Source of the DNA: JAKLKS01 sp964370855
GTDB taxonomy: Bacteria; Planctomycetota; JAJSAM01; JAKLKS01
Length of the DNA: 57,433 nt
NCBI GenBank assembly: GCA_964370855.1
Contig: CAYJMF010000013.1
Span: 1 to 57,433, forward strand
Direction of reading: 5' to 3'
Of the stretch, positions 8,917-18,112 are shown piece by piece. The position numbers and the translations under genes are program-made. The notes below the pieces were generated by a model that saw only the letters and a program-made list of their open reading frames with translations, was not told the origin of the DNA and searched no databases. Every line of letters starts with the position of its first letter. Within the stretch, counting starts at the first letter, position 1.

Positions 8917-11121
8917 CTAGCGCGAGAGGGGCAGGTCGATCCTCCCCTCGGCCTCTTCGCCGAAGACCGCCTCGGCGCGGGCGAGGACGGCCCCCTTCCC
9001 GTCCCGGACCTCGACGACGTAGGAGCCGGCGGCGATCTCCGTGTCGAAGACGCCCTCCTCGCCCGGGTACTCCGTGGTCTCCCGCGGCACCCCCGGTGGC
9101 GCCTCGTCCTGCAGGAGGAAGACGACGCTGCTCTCCTCCACACCCTTCCCCGCCGCGTCCCGGGCGGTGCCCCGGACCCGGACCGGGGGGACGAGGGTGA
9201 AGGCGCGCGCGGTGACGCCGGGGCCGACGGCCACCGTCTCCCTCCCGTCGAGGAGCCCCTCCGCCGCCACGCGGACGTAGAGATCCCCCTGCGGAAGGCG
9301 GGTGACCCGGTAGCGGCCGTCGGTACCCGCCGTCGCGACGGCGTCGCCCATGATGCCCGGCAGGCTCACCAGGACGCGGGCTCCGGGGAGGGGGCGCCCG
9401 GCGCGGTCCAGCACGGTCCCGGAGAGTTCCGCGCCCGCGTCGAGGGTGACCGGGCCCAGGTCCCGCTCCTCCCCGGAGCCGACCTCGACGTCCCGCACGA
9501 CCGGGGCGTACCCCTCCACGGCGACGACGAGCCGGACCGGCCCCGCCGGGAGATCCTCGAGGACGACGAGCCCGTCCACGAGCGCCCTCGTGAATCCCAC
9601 GCCCCTTCCGTGGAGGGTCTCCACCACGGAGGCGGAGTACCGGGCGGGCAGGGTTTCCCCGGGGGGCGGAACAAGCCGGAGACGGGCCGTGCCCGGCTTC
9701 GCCTCCGGAGGGGCCGGCTCCGCCGGGGGAGGCGGCGCCTTCGCCGCCAGAACCATCCGGGCCTCCTTCGCTTCGCCTTCCGCGAGGACGAACGCTTCTG
9801 CGGCGTGCGTGAATCCGGCGCTCTCCGCCACGACGCGGTACTCCCCCGGCGGGAGGTCGGGAAACCGGAAGGTCCCCGTCTCCCCGGCGTCCGGCGCGAG
9901 CCGGTCTCCCGGCTCGAGGTCGATGTGGACCCGCGAGGCCGCGGCCGGGGTCCCCTCAGCATCGACGACGAGGACCCGGAGCGAGGCGGCCCGCCGGAGC
10001 CGGATCTCGACGGCCAACTCCTGGCCCGGCGCGTCGGCGGCGACGGGAGGATCGGTGAAGAGCGATCGGGCGAAGCCCGGGGCCCGGGCCGAGAACCGGT
10101 GCCCCACCCCGACGGCGAGCCCCTCCACGGTGAACCGCCCGTCCTCTCCCGACTTCACGGGGCAGTCCTGGCCGAGGCCCCAACCCCAAGGCCCCTGCCG
10201 CGATTCGATGTTCGCGAGGGCCCCCTCCACCTCGCCGGGATCGGCCGGCCAGGACCGCACCGACGCGCCCGGGACGGGCCTCCCCTCGGGGTCGAGCACG
10301 ACCCCCCCCGCCCGGGCCGCCGGCGCGAGGACGAGTTCCACGGGGGGATGCTCCTCGGCCCCTTCGCCGAGCATGAGGGAGCGCCCCCCGCGGACGAAAC
10401 CCGGCGCCTCCGCCGAGAGGGTGACGATCTCGTTCCGGGGGATGCCGTCCACCCGGAACCGCCCCTCCCCGTCGGCCACCGTCTCCGTGAGTTCGGGGTC
10501 GGAGTGGTGGGAGGACTGGCCGCCGATGCTCCCGCCCAACTCCGCGACGACCCGCGCCCCGGGGACGGGGGTGCGGGAGCCTGCGGCGAGGACGATCCCG
10601 CCGAGGGCGAGCCCGGGCTCGAGGTCGACGGTGATCGACCTCTCCCCGGGCAGGAGCAGGTCGGAGACGTAGGTGGACTCCGGAACCCTCCCCGGGGCCG
10701 CGACCCGCACCGCCACCGCATCCCGCGCGAGGCCCTCGAAGCGGGCGACCCCGTCGGCCCCCGTGGCCCGGACGCCGAGGATCTCTCCCCGTCCCTCCCC
10801 GTCCCGCAACTCCACCGACGCGCCCTCCATCGGCGCGGCCGAGGGGAGGCCGACCACGGCCACGACGAGGATCCCCGCGCCGGGCGGCGGGGAAGGGGGC
10901 TCCGCTTCCCCCGCCTCCGCTCCCGGCGACGTGGGCGCGACGGGCGGAGGCGGCGCCGGGACCGGAGAGTCGGGTTCCTCCGGCGCGCGGGGCGCGGCCG
11001 ACGGGGCGCGGAGGGCCGGGTCCGCCGGGGGCCGCTCTCCTCCCCCGAGAAGGAGGAGCGCTGCCACCACGGCGACGACCACCGCCGCGAGGATGCCGGC
11101 CCGGATTCCCCTGGACGCCAC
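8917..11121 (-). CDS. membrane-anchored protein with carboxypeptidase-regulatory-like repeats
   Basis: A 734-residue protein with an N-terminal membrane anchor (about residues 7-28, AVVVAVVAALLLLGG) and a Pro/Ala-rich linker to about residue 75. The rest is a string of six or more beta-sandwich modules of the carboxypeptidase-regulatory/CarboxypepD_reg and DUF4198-like type. They are recognised by repeated patterns such as GVVLDPEGRPVPGASV, DGRFTVEGL and LPPGEYRVVAES. These modules occur in exported proteins and seem to act as adhesion or spacer domains. No catalytic domain is seen. The GTG at 11121 is preferred to an ATG about 70 bases upstream, because a TACCAT hexamer lies 6 bases before it and translation then begins just before the membrane anchor. 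Confidence 0.75.
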   Translation of the reverse strand: MASRGIRAGILAAVVVAVVAALLLLGGGERPPADPALRAPSAAPRAPEEPDSPVPAPPPPVAPTSPGAEAGEAEPPSPPPGAGILVVAVVGLPSAAPMEGASVELRDGEGRGEILGVRATGADGVARFEGLARDAVAVRVAAPGRVPESTYVSDLLLPGERSITVDLEPGLALGGIVLAAGSRTPVPGARVVAELGGSIGGQSSHHSDPELTETVADGEGRFRVDGIPRNEIVTLSAEAPGFVRGGRSLMLGEGAEEHPPVELVLAPAARAGGVVLDPEGRPVPGASVRSWPADPGEVEGALANIESRQGPWGWGLGQDCPVKSGEDGRFTVEGLAVGVGHRFSARAPGFARSLFTDPPVAADAPGQELAVEIRLRRAASLRVLVVDAEGTPAAASRVHIDLEPGDRLAPDAGETGTFRFPDLPPGEYRVVAESAGFTHAAEAFVLAEGEAKEARMVLAAKAPPPPAEPAPPEAKPGTARLRLVPPPGETLPARYSASVVETLHGRGVGFTRALVDGLVVLEDLPAGPVRLVVAVEGYAPVVRDVEVGSGEERDLGPVTLDAGAELSGTVLDRAGRPLPGARVLVSLPGIMGDAVATAGTDGRYRVTRLPQGDLYVRVAAEGLLDGRETVAVGPGVTARAFTLVPPVRVRGTARDAAGKGVEESSVVFLLQDEAPPGVPRETTEYPGEEGVFDTEIAAGSYVVEVRDGKGAVLARAEAVFGEEAEGRIDLPLSR

Positions 11122-11127
11122 GGGGGC

Positions 11128-11133
11128 ATGGTA
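11128..11133 (-). promoter_or_regulatory. -10 hexamer, leaderless start
   Basis: On the minus strand TACCAT is followed by GCCCCC and then the GTG start codon at 11121. The 6-base spacing and lack of a ribosome binding site predict a leaderless transcript. Confidence 0.5.
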
Positions 11134-11232
11134 GCAGGGGGCGCCCCGGGAGCCGCGCGGGGGGATCCCGGGGGCGACGGGGTGCGCCACGCCCCGGGGA
11201 TGAGGCGGCGGGAGAGTCGATCCAGCCCCGTG

Positions 11233-11760
11233 CTAGGGGTTCGGAGGCCCGCCTCCCGTGGCATCGCGGTACCTCTCGACGAGGGCGCGCACGAGATCCA
11301 GGACCCTGGGGTTGTCCGAGTACGGAGAGACAGGAGGCTCGTCCCGTGCACGAAGGCGGGCAACGAGATCCACGGCCTCTTCGGCGGACATGAGGCGCTC
11401 GACCTCGGCGTAGACGCCGGCGGGTCCCTCCTCCACGGGGTTGTGGGCCTCCAGGATCCGCCGGATCGTCTCCACGATGGCAGGAGTCGGCGCAGGGACG
11501 AGGAGGGTGGCCAGCGCGGAGTGGTCGGTACGAAGGCGCGCTGCCGCGGGAAGAGCCTGGCCCCCCCGCCGCCGTGCCGCCTCGGGGAGCAGGACCTTCT
11601 CCTCCATCCCGATGTGGCGGAGCAGGCCCCGGCGGAACTCATCGAAGGCGGAGGCGTCCACGCCCTCCGGGCCCGCGGCCGCGCGCCGGAGCAGGCCATC
11701 GAGCCGGACGTGATCCTCCGACAGGAACCGGGTGAGCGGGCCAGCCGCAGGGTCCTTCAT
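11233..11760 (-). CDS. hemerythrin HHE domain protein
   Basis: A 175-residue soluble four-helix protein with the di-iron ligand pattern of the HHE cation-binding family: H17, H49-x3-E53, H80 and H106-x3-E110. Such proteins bind a non-haem di-iron centre and are linked to oxygen or nitric oxide sensing, storage or repair (for example, the RIC/YtfE relatives). The C-terminal 55 residues extend past the bundle without an obvious domain. It is divergent from the large gene at 11932. A TACGCT hexamer lies 9 bases upstream of the ATG and no Shine-Dalgarno is seen, so the leader is very short or absent. Confidence 0.85.
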   Translation of the reverse strand: MKDPAAGPLTRFLSEDHVRLDGLLRRAAAGPEGVDASAFDEFRRGLLRHIGMEEKVLLPEAARRRGGQALPAAARLRTDHSALATLLVPAPTPAIVETIRRILEAHNPVEEGPAGVYAEVERLMSAEEAVDLVARLRARDEPPVSPYSDNPRVLDLVRALVERYRDATGGGPPNP

Positions 11761-11901
11761 GGAATCAGGAGCGTAGCACCTCGGAGTGTTCCGTAGAGGG
11801 CCGCACACCTCCTCCCCCCCCCTCACATCCACGCGCGGCACCCCTTGATGGCCGTCATGGTTTACCGGGTCCGCCGCCTTGTCCGCAGGGGAGCCCCCAC
11901 C

Positions 11902-11918
11902 TAGAGTGCCGACGGCAC
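11902..11918 (+). promoter_or_regulatory. -10 element and palindrome before the 1594-residue protein gene
   Basis: TAGAGT (11902-11907) is a candidate -10. It overlaps a perfect palindrome GTGCC-GAC-GGCAC (11906-11918), so a repressor bound there would cover the predicted start of transcription. A GAGGGGG ribosome binding site follows, 7 bases before the ATG at 11932. Confidence 0.4.
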
Positions 11919-11931
11919 GAGGGGGACGCCC

Positions 11932-14900
11932 ATGGATCGGACACGGGGTGCGGAAACCACCATGGCCGTCCCTTCCCGCACCCCTCTTCGCCCCGGGGAT
12001 CCGCCCCCCCTCCGCGGGACGGGGGCGGTCCGTCGACAGGGCTCCCGGCGCATCCTCGGCCCGCTGGCCGCCGCCCTCCTCCTCGCCGCGGCCGCGGCCC
12101 CCGCGGCCGCTCAGGACGAGGACGAAATCCTCCGCCTCCTCGACGGGAGTCCGGCGACCCGGGCCCTGGGAATTCGCAGCCTCGTGAAGGACGGCGCGGG
12201 ATACGCCGCGACCCTCGACGCCATCCACCGGACCGTCCATGTCTTCCTCTCCCCCGACGGAAAGGCCGTGGACGCGGCGCTGGTTCTCGGGGACTGGCAG
12301 GTCGAGGGACTGGCGGCCTTCGAGACCCCGGTGCTGATCGTCGCCACGGCGGACAACTCCGTCCCGTCCGGCGATCTCCCGCCTGCGGTGCTGGCGGCGG
12401 TCCAGGGCTCCCTGTCCGGGGGCGCGCTGCCCCTGAAGCAGGGGGTCAACCTCGTCACCGGCCTCGACCTCCGCTCCCCCTCCGTCCTGACTTCCCTGCT
12501 CGTGGACGCCCTCGGCGCGGGCCCGGCGGTCCTCCCGCTCACCGGTACCCTCGGGGCCGACGCGCTGAAGGCGGTCCTCGGCGGCTCGACGCCCTCCGGC
12601 GGGAACCTCGACGGGGCCTCGCTGTCCTTCACGATCCCCGCGCTCCGCCCTCCCCTCCTCGGGGGGCTCCTGACCGCGGGCGCCGTCCCCCTCCACCTCT
12701 CCCACGGAGGCGGGGGCTTCTCGATGGACGGCTCCTTCGACCTGGCGCTGGCCCTGGGAGGGACCACCTTCCCGGTGAAGGGAGTGGCAATCCGCTCCTT
12801 CGCCCCGGGGGCGGCGGCCGGGTCCCCCTGCCTCTCGCTGGGGACCGACCTGTCGGAGGCGCCGGGCCTCCTCTCCAGGATCCCCGGCCTCTCGGGGATC
12901 TCGGTGAAGGGGTTTGAGTTCGACGTGGTCCGGGGGAGGGACGGGAGCCTCGCCCCCGGCGTCCGGATCCCCGGGTCGGGAAGTCTCAAGGGGGCCAGGG
13001 GCCCGCTGCCGGTGGACTTCACCCTGGCCCTGGAACCGCAGGGCGGGGCGTGCGCCACCCTCGTGCGCATCGACACCCGGCTCACCGTCGCCGACCTGGT
13101 CGGCCACGAGGTGCCCGTCCTCGGGACCCTGGCCCTGGATCGCCTGGAGTTCGAGGTGTCCGCGGGGGACCTCCTGGCTGCGGCCGCCTTCGCATTCGAC
13201 GGCTCCACCGCGACCCTGGCCGGGCTGAAGATCGGCGAGACGCCGGCCTTCGAGGTCGGGCTCGACAGGGTCTCCCTCTCCACCTTCGCGCCCTCCCTCA
13301 AGGGCACCGCCTTCGACGCGCTGGTCCTCGAGAAGCCGGCGGTCTTCCTCGTCCCCGGGGAGAAGGGCGGCGGCGGCGCCACCCTCCGCGCGGCGGACAT
13401 GCCCGAGACCCTCAAGGAGCAGACCGCGGCCTACCGCCAGGCGGCCGGAGACGCCATCGCTCTCCGCCCGGGGATCACCTTCGTCGGCAGCGTCTCCTTC
13501 CAGCCCGAGGGGACCGTGGGCCGGGCCCTTTCCGTCGTCGGGCTGGCCTCCCGGCCCCTCCCTCTCCTCCTCAACCTCCCCCCCGGCCTGCCGGAATCCG
13601 GCGGCGGGGCGGCGCCGGCCCCCGCACCGTCGGGCGGCCCGGGCGGGACCACGGGCGGGACCACGGGGGGATCCCCCGGCGGGGCGACGCGCACCCGCAC
13701 CCTCCCCTCGGACGCGAAGACCACGGGGCTCGATCTCCAGGTCCCCCTCGACCTCTCCGACCTCACCCTGCCGCTCCCCTCCTTCCTCGAACCCGGGGGG
13801 GCGGCGGCCGCGCAGCACCCCCCGCGCATCGTCGCCCGGGAGACCGACGCCGGCTTCCTCACCGCCCTCGAACTCCCCGCGGGCTTCTCCCCCTCCTCCC
13901 CCCCGGTCGGCGGCTCCCCGGGGACCCCGCCCCCGGCCCGCCCCGTGGTGCTGGGGTTCGACGTCACCGCCCTCGGGAGGGGGGAGCTGAGCTTCGGCGG
14001 GAGGGACGCGGGGAGCGGGACGTGGGAGAGCCCCTTCGGCATCCCCCACCTCGCCCTCGGGGGGCTGTCCTTCGACATCGCCCTGGGGAAGGACGACACC
14101 CACTTCGACCTCCAGGGGCTCTGGACTCCTCCGGGTCCCTCCGCGAAGAAGGACGAGCGCGTCGTGGCCGACATCTCCTTCGCCGGGAAGGAGATACGCG
14201 ACGTCTCCCTCTCCCTCCCCGACACGACGGTGCACCTGCTCGACCTCCCCGGCCTCGACCTCCTCCCCCCGGGGTCCGGGGACGAACTCCGCACCGCCCT
14301 GGACACCGTCTCCCTGAAGGCCCCGTGCTTCTCCCTCCACGCCGTCTCCGGGACCCTCGAGTTCAAGGGGATGGAGGACCTCACGGGGGTCGCCTTCCAG
14401 GACCCGGCCACGGGAGCCTGGAACTTCGTGGTGCTGATCAGCGGGGGCCGGTCCATCGCCGACCTCTTCGGCATGCGCCCGACGGACATCGGGTACGCCC
14501 TGGCCGCGGAGATCGCCCCCCCCGACCTGTCCGTCGTCCTGAGCGGCCGCGGCTACCAGGGCACCGTGGGAAGCCTCCCCCTCCCCGCCCGGATCGCCTT
14601 TCAGAAGTGGGACCCGGGGCACGTCCTCAGCCTCATGCCGGGGCTCTCCCTCTGCCTGACCCTCGACCCGGCCTCGCCTCACTTCTCGAAGAGCACCGCG
14701 GAGAACCTCAAGCGGATGGGGCTGACGCAGCCCGTCGGCATCTCCGGCGGCCTGGCGGGGCTCTTCGGCGGCGTCTTCGCCCTGGAACTCTCCGTGGACC
14801 TCCAGATCGAGTCCCCCTTCGACGCGCTCCCCGTCCCCGGGCTCAAGACCGTGCAGGGGGCCGGGCTCGCCCTGACCCTGGAGGCCTCCACCTCCTACGT

Positions 14901-16716
14901 CGCCCTCGGGGTCCGGGGGTCGATCCTCCTCCAGGAGAACGCCTCGACGCCGGGCCGGCAGTTCCGGGCCGACCTCCAGGTGCTGGCCGAGGAGACCGGC
15001 ATCGACTTCCGGCTGAAGCTCTCCATGGTGGGGAGCTGGGACGACGCCTTCGGCCTGAAGGGGTTCACGGTGCGGAACCCGTCCATGGCCGTGGGGGTCG
15101 TGGTCGGCGAGGGGGCGCAGCTGGAGTTCGCCCTCTCCGGGGAGGTGGAGTTCCCCGTCTCCGAGACCTCCGGCGTGGACATCGGCCTGGCGGGGGCGGT
15201 CCGGATCCTCCCCGAGGCCTACTTCATGCCCGACGCCTTCGCCGCCGCGGGGAAGCTCCCCTACGTGGACCCGTCGCGGCCCGGCCTCCACAGCCCCCTG
15301 CCGCTCGGGGCCCTCCCCCTCCTGGCGCAGAAGCTGGTCGCCGCCTCCTCGGGGAAGACGCTGGCTGCGGGTGACTCCACGAATCTCCAGGCGGAGATCC
15401 GGGACTTCTACTTCGCCTTCATGACCCCCAACGCCGGCCCCAACCTCCCGCAGGAGTACATGCAGATGTTCTCCCTCTCCGAGACCGGGGTGGGTCTCAA
15501 GGGGGAGCTCTGGCTGGTGGACCCCTCCACGAAGAAGGGGCAGAGGATCGGCTCCTTCACGGGGTGGGCGAGCGACCTCGGCTTCCACATCGAGGGGACG
15601 TCGGCGGCCTTCAGCGTGGGCCCCGTCAGCGTCGGGGACGGAGAGTTCCTCTTCGAGGCGGGCCTGACCGAGCCCCCCGCCCTCCGCATCAAGGCCCAAG
15701 GGACCATCGTCGACGAGAAGACCTTCTCGGGGCTCCTCCACGTCACCATCCTCCCCGCCCGCTTCCTCGTGGAGTTCGACACCACCGTCAACGGCACCTC
15801 CGTCCACGCCTCGGCGAAATCCGGAGGGCTCAGCCTCGATCCCTCCAACGACTTCACGGTGTCCTGCGGGATGGACACCGACTTCATGGCGGAGTTCCGC
15901 AGGGCCCTGGCCGGGAGCCTCCAGGGGATGGAGGCGGCGAAGAGCCTCATCGACGACGCGGAGAAGTTGGTCGACACCCTCGAGGGCAGGGTGGGCGTCG
16001 CGAAGGCCGACTACGAGAAGGCCAGGAGCGCCGGCCCCTCCTTCTTCGGGAACACGCTCGACGACCTCGTGGACCACTCCCCGGTGTCCGGGGCCTTCAA
16101 GTCGCAGGTGAAGGACGACGTGAAGAAGATCCTCGGGAGCCACCACGCCCACACCGGCATGGCGCCCACGGACCTCTCCGACAAGGCCTGGGACGCCGCC
16201 GGGGACGCCATCGCGAAGACCCGGAAGAAGCTGGAGAAGGAGCGCGACGGCATCGGTCCCCTCGAGATCGCCAAGCGGACCGCGCTCGGGCTCGAGATCG
16301 ACGGATGCGACATCGCGGGCGACCTCGTCGACGCGATGAAGAAGACGGCCGCCCACATCCTCGGACTCGACAAGGCCCTGGACGACCTGCAGAAGGAGCT
16401 CGCCGACGGGAAGAGCGCGCTGCAGAGCCTGGAGGACATGAACGCCATCATCGAGGACGCGGGTAAGTCCCTCCTGCAGGGGTCCGGGGACCTGGAGATC
16501 TCCGGGATCCAGATCGACGGGAGCCTCCGCGGCCTCTTCCCCGGGCTGGGGGGGACCCCGCCCACCTTCACCATGGCGGGGCAATGGAACGGCAAGGGCG
16601 GCCCCCTGCCGATCAAGATCGTCCTCGCCGGTGGGGCCAACGACACTTCGGGACTCGTGGGGACCCTCTCCGCCGGGTTCGCCGGGGAGCTCCTCCATGC
16701 GCTCTCCCCCCGGTAG
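11932..16716 (+). CDS. large exported protein of unknown family
   Basis: A 1594-residue protein I do not recognise. It has a long basic N-region and a clear signal peptide (hydrophobic core about 41-60, cleavage after AAA near 61). Most of it (about 65-1300) is predicted beta-rich, with recurring blocks around L-x-L-x-G-x-x-L and F-x-x-D-V. It is broken by low-complexity Gly/Thr/Pro linkers near 560-590 and 650-670. Residues about 1310-1500 are helical and charged (for example KKLEKERDGI and LDDLQKELADG), probably coiled coil. The end returns to beta. No catalytic motif is visible. It is 39 bases upstream of an orphan secretin gene on the same strand, so the two are probably co-transcribed and may be substrate and pore, or partners in the envelope. 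A strong GAGGGGG site supports the first ATG. Confidence 0.7.
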   Translation: MDRTRGAETTMAVPSRTPLRPGDPPPLRGTGAVRRQGSRRILGPLAAALLLAAAAAPAAAQDEDEILRLLDGSPATRALGIRSLVKDGAGYAATLDAIHRTVHVFLSPDGKAVDAALVLGDWQVEGLAAFETPVLIVATADNSVPSGDLPPAVLAAVQGSLSGGALPLKQGVNLVTGLDLRSPSVLTSLLVDALGAGPAVLPLTGTLGADALKAVLGGSTPSGGNLDGASLSFTIPALRPPLLGGLLTAGAVPLHLSHGGGGFSMDGSFDLALALGGTTFPVKGVAIRSFAPGAAAGSPCLSLGTDLSEAPGLLSRIPGLSGISVKGFEFDVVRGRDGSLAPGVRIPGSGSLKGARGPLPVDFTLALEPQGGACATLVRIDTRLTVADLVGHEVPVLGTLALDRLEFEVSAGDLLAAAAFAFDGSTATLAGLKIGETPAFEVGLDRVSLSTFAPSLKGTAFDALVLEKPAVFLVPGEKGGGGATLRAADMPETLKEQTAAYRQAAGDAIALRPGITFVGSVSFQPEGTVGRALSVVGLASRPLPLLLNLPPGLPESGGGAAPAPAPSGGPGGTTGGTTGGSPGGATRTRTLPSDAKTTGLDLQVPLDLSDLTLPLPSFLEPGGAAAAQHPPRIVARETDAGFLTALELPAGFSPSSPPVGGSPGTPPPARPVVLGFDVTALGRGELSFGGRDAGSGTWESPFGIPHLALGGLSFDIALGKDDTHFDLQGLWTPPGPSAKKDERVVADISFAGKEIRDVSLSLPDTTVHLLDLPGLDLLPPGSGDELRTALDTVSLKAPCFSLHAVSGTLEFKGMEDLTGVAFQDPATGAWNFVVLISGGRSIADLFGMRPTDIGYALAAEIAPPDLSVVLSGRGYQGTVGSLPLPARIAFQKWDPGHVLSLMPGLSLCLTLDPASPHFSKSTAENLKRMGLTQPVGISGGLAGLFGGVFALELSVDLQIESPFDALPVPGLKTVQGAGLALTLEASTSYVALGVRGSILLQENASTPGRQFRADLQVLAEETGIDFRLKLSMVGSWDDAFGLKGFTVRNPSMAVGVVVGEGAQLEFALSGEVEFPVSETSGVDIGLAGAVRILPEAYFMPDAFAAAGKLPYVDPSRPGLHSPLPLGALPLLAQKLVAASSGKTLAAGDSTNLQAEIRDFYFAFMTPNAGPNLPQEYMQMFSLSETGVGLKGELWLVDPSTKKGQRIGSFTGWASDLGFHIEGTSAAFSVGPVSVGDGEFLFEAGLTEPPALRIKAQGTIVDEKTFSGLLHVTILPARFLVEFDTTVNGTSVHASAKSGGLSLDPSNDFTVSCGMDTDFMAEFRRALAGSLQGMEAAKSLIDDAEKLVDTLEGRVGVAKADYEKARSAGPSFFGNTLDDLVDHSPVSGAFKSQVKDDVKKILGSHHAHTGMAPTDLSDKAWDAAGDAIAKTRKKLEKERDGIGPLEIAKRTALGLEIDGCDIAGDLVDAMKKTAAHILGLDKALDDLQKELADGKSALQSLEDMNAIIEDAGKSLLQGSGDLEISGIQIDGSLRGLFPGLGGTPPTFTMAGQWNGKGGPLPIKIVLAGGANDTSGLVGTLSAGFAGELLHALSPR

Positions 16717-16755
16717 CGGGCCCCCCGCGCCCTTCCCCACCCCACGGAGGTCTCC

Positions 16756-18048
16756 ATGAGGATCCACGCGCGCCCGTCCCTCGCCTTCGCCCTGCTCGCC
16801 GCCCTGTGCGCCCCCTCCTGCAGCACCCTGGAGGACACCCTGGAGGAGGGTTTCCGGGAGAAGGCCCGGGAGCGGCTGGATGTCGTCGTCCGGCAGGAGG
16901 GCCCCACGACGGAGTACCTGATCTCGATGCTGTCCAAGCGGATGGAGTACCGCGATCGCACCATGCGGAGCGGCGACGGGAAGACCGTCACGCGCTTCTA
17001 CCCCGTCAAGCAGGGCAAGGGGGCGCTGCTGCGCACCCTCCTCCAGGACAACCTCGCCGTGCACAAGGAGGTCCAGGCGAAGGGGATCACCATCTCCTCC
17101 TACGAGAACTACGACTGGTTCTACGAGTACCGCCCGGTCTCCGAAGGGACCCCCGGCTCCCAGGCCACCCAGGCCCACGGCCTCGACCTCCTCCAGGTCT
17201 CGGGGGACGAGAAGGCGGCGGACTGGGTGGACGCGGTCATCGCCGAAGCGGAGTACCGGCCCCAGGTCCTCCTCGACGTGGCGGTGCTGACGGTCTCCTG
17301 GAGCGACCAGTACGACATCGGGACCGGCTTCGACGTCCGCAAGCCCGCGGACCTGACCATCGACGCGGCCTCGGGGATGGTCGATCCCACCCATGGCACC
17401 GTCAACCGCTTCCTCTCGGAGAACCGGATCTCCGGGGACCCGGAGCTCGCGGGGAGCTCCTCGCTCAACGTGGCGACCCTCCACGGGGACACCTCCGTCA
17501 ACGCCGTCATCGAAGCCCTCGCGCGCAAGGAGAAGGTCGACGTCCTGTCCCGGCCGACGCTCCTGGTGATGTCCGGCTTCGGCGCGGAGATCTTCACCGG
17601 GCGCCGCATCCCGGTCCCCCAGGTCACCGGCGGCCAGAACGGCACCACGGCCGTCGTCGTCCAGGTGGACTTCGAGCCCGTGGGCGTGAACCTCCAGATC
17701 CTCCCCGTGGTGCGGAAGGACACCGTCCAGCTGGAGATCCAGCCCGAGGTCTCCGACGTCGTCGGCTTCACGAACCTCGGCGGCGTGGACGAGCCCGTCA
17801 TCGACAAGAGCTTCGTCCGCACCAGCGTCGAGGTCCGCTCCGGCGAGACCCTCATCCTGGGCGGCCTCTACACCCGGACCGCCTACCACGGCAAGAAGGG
17901 CATCCCCGGCCTCGTGGACGTCCCCGGCCTGAACTACCTCCAGGGCTCCACCTCCGACAAGGCCGAATTCTCCAACCTCGTCTTCGTGATCAAGCCCCGC
18001 ATCATCTACGGGACGGAGGACCGGGAACCGGAGGCGGCGGGGAAGTAG
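16756..18048 (+). CDS. secretin domain outer-membrane protein (orphan)
   Basis: A 430-residue protein with a signal peptide and a possible lipobox (APSC, Cys22). Residues about 50-145 form an N-terminal region that may be an N0/N1-like periplasmic domain. From about 150 it matches the secretin C-terminal domain of type II/IV secretion systems (GspD/PilQ). Diagnostic blocks are VLSRPTLLVMSGFGAEIFTG, VNLQILPVV with LEIQPEVSDV, VRSGETLILGGLYTR, and FVIKPRII near the end. It is shorter than full GspD (about 600 or more residues), so it lacks most of the N-domains. No other secretion-system gene is in the window. A CGGAGG ribosome binding site precedes the ATG, and the gene follows the 1594-residue protein by 39 bases. 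Confidence 0.88.
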   Translation: MRIHARPSLAFALLAALCAPSCSTLEDTLEEGFREKARERLDVVVRQEGPTTEYLISMLSKRMEYRDRTMRSGDGKTVTRFYPVKQGKGALLRTLLQDNLAVHKEVQAKGITISSYENYDWFYEYRPVSEGTPGSQATQAHGLDLLQVSGDEKAADWVDAVIAEAEYRPQVLLDVAVLTVSWSDQYDIGTGFDVRKPADLTIDAASGMVDPTHGTVNRFLSENRISGDPELAGSSSLNVATLHGDTSVNAVIEALARKEKVDVLSRPTLLVMSGFGAEIFTGRRIPVPQVTGGQNGTTAVVVQVDFEPVGVNLQILPVVRKDTVQLEIQPEVSDVVGFTNLGGVDEPVIDKSFVRTSVEVRSGETLILGGLYTRTAYHGKKGIPGLVDVPGLNYLQGSTSDKAEFSNLVFVIKPRIIYGTEDREPEAAGK

Positions 18049-18112
18049 GGGGGACTCCCGCCTCGTGACGCGGTGAGGGAAGCGGAGGACGTTCCCCCCT
18101 CCGGGCCGCGGC

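Noticed and set aside
11233..17889. A 2218-codon minus-strand open frame
   Set aside because: It is antisense to the 1594-residue protein and secretin genes and contains low-complexity Gly/Glu/Val text. Only the hemerythrin at 11233-11760 is real.
16756..18048. A complete type II secretion or type IV pilus locus
   Set aside because: Only the secretin is present; there is no ATPase, inner-membrane platform or pseudopilin in the neighbourhood.
18049..18112. Terminator between secretin and metalloprotease genes
   Set aside because: Only scattered G and C runs with a long loop could pair; there is no compact hairpin like the one at 2145.
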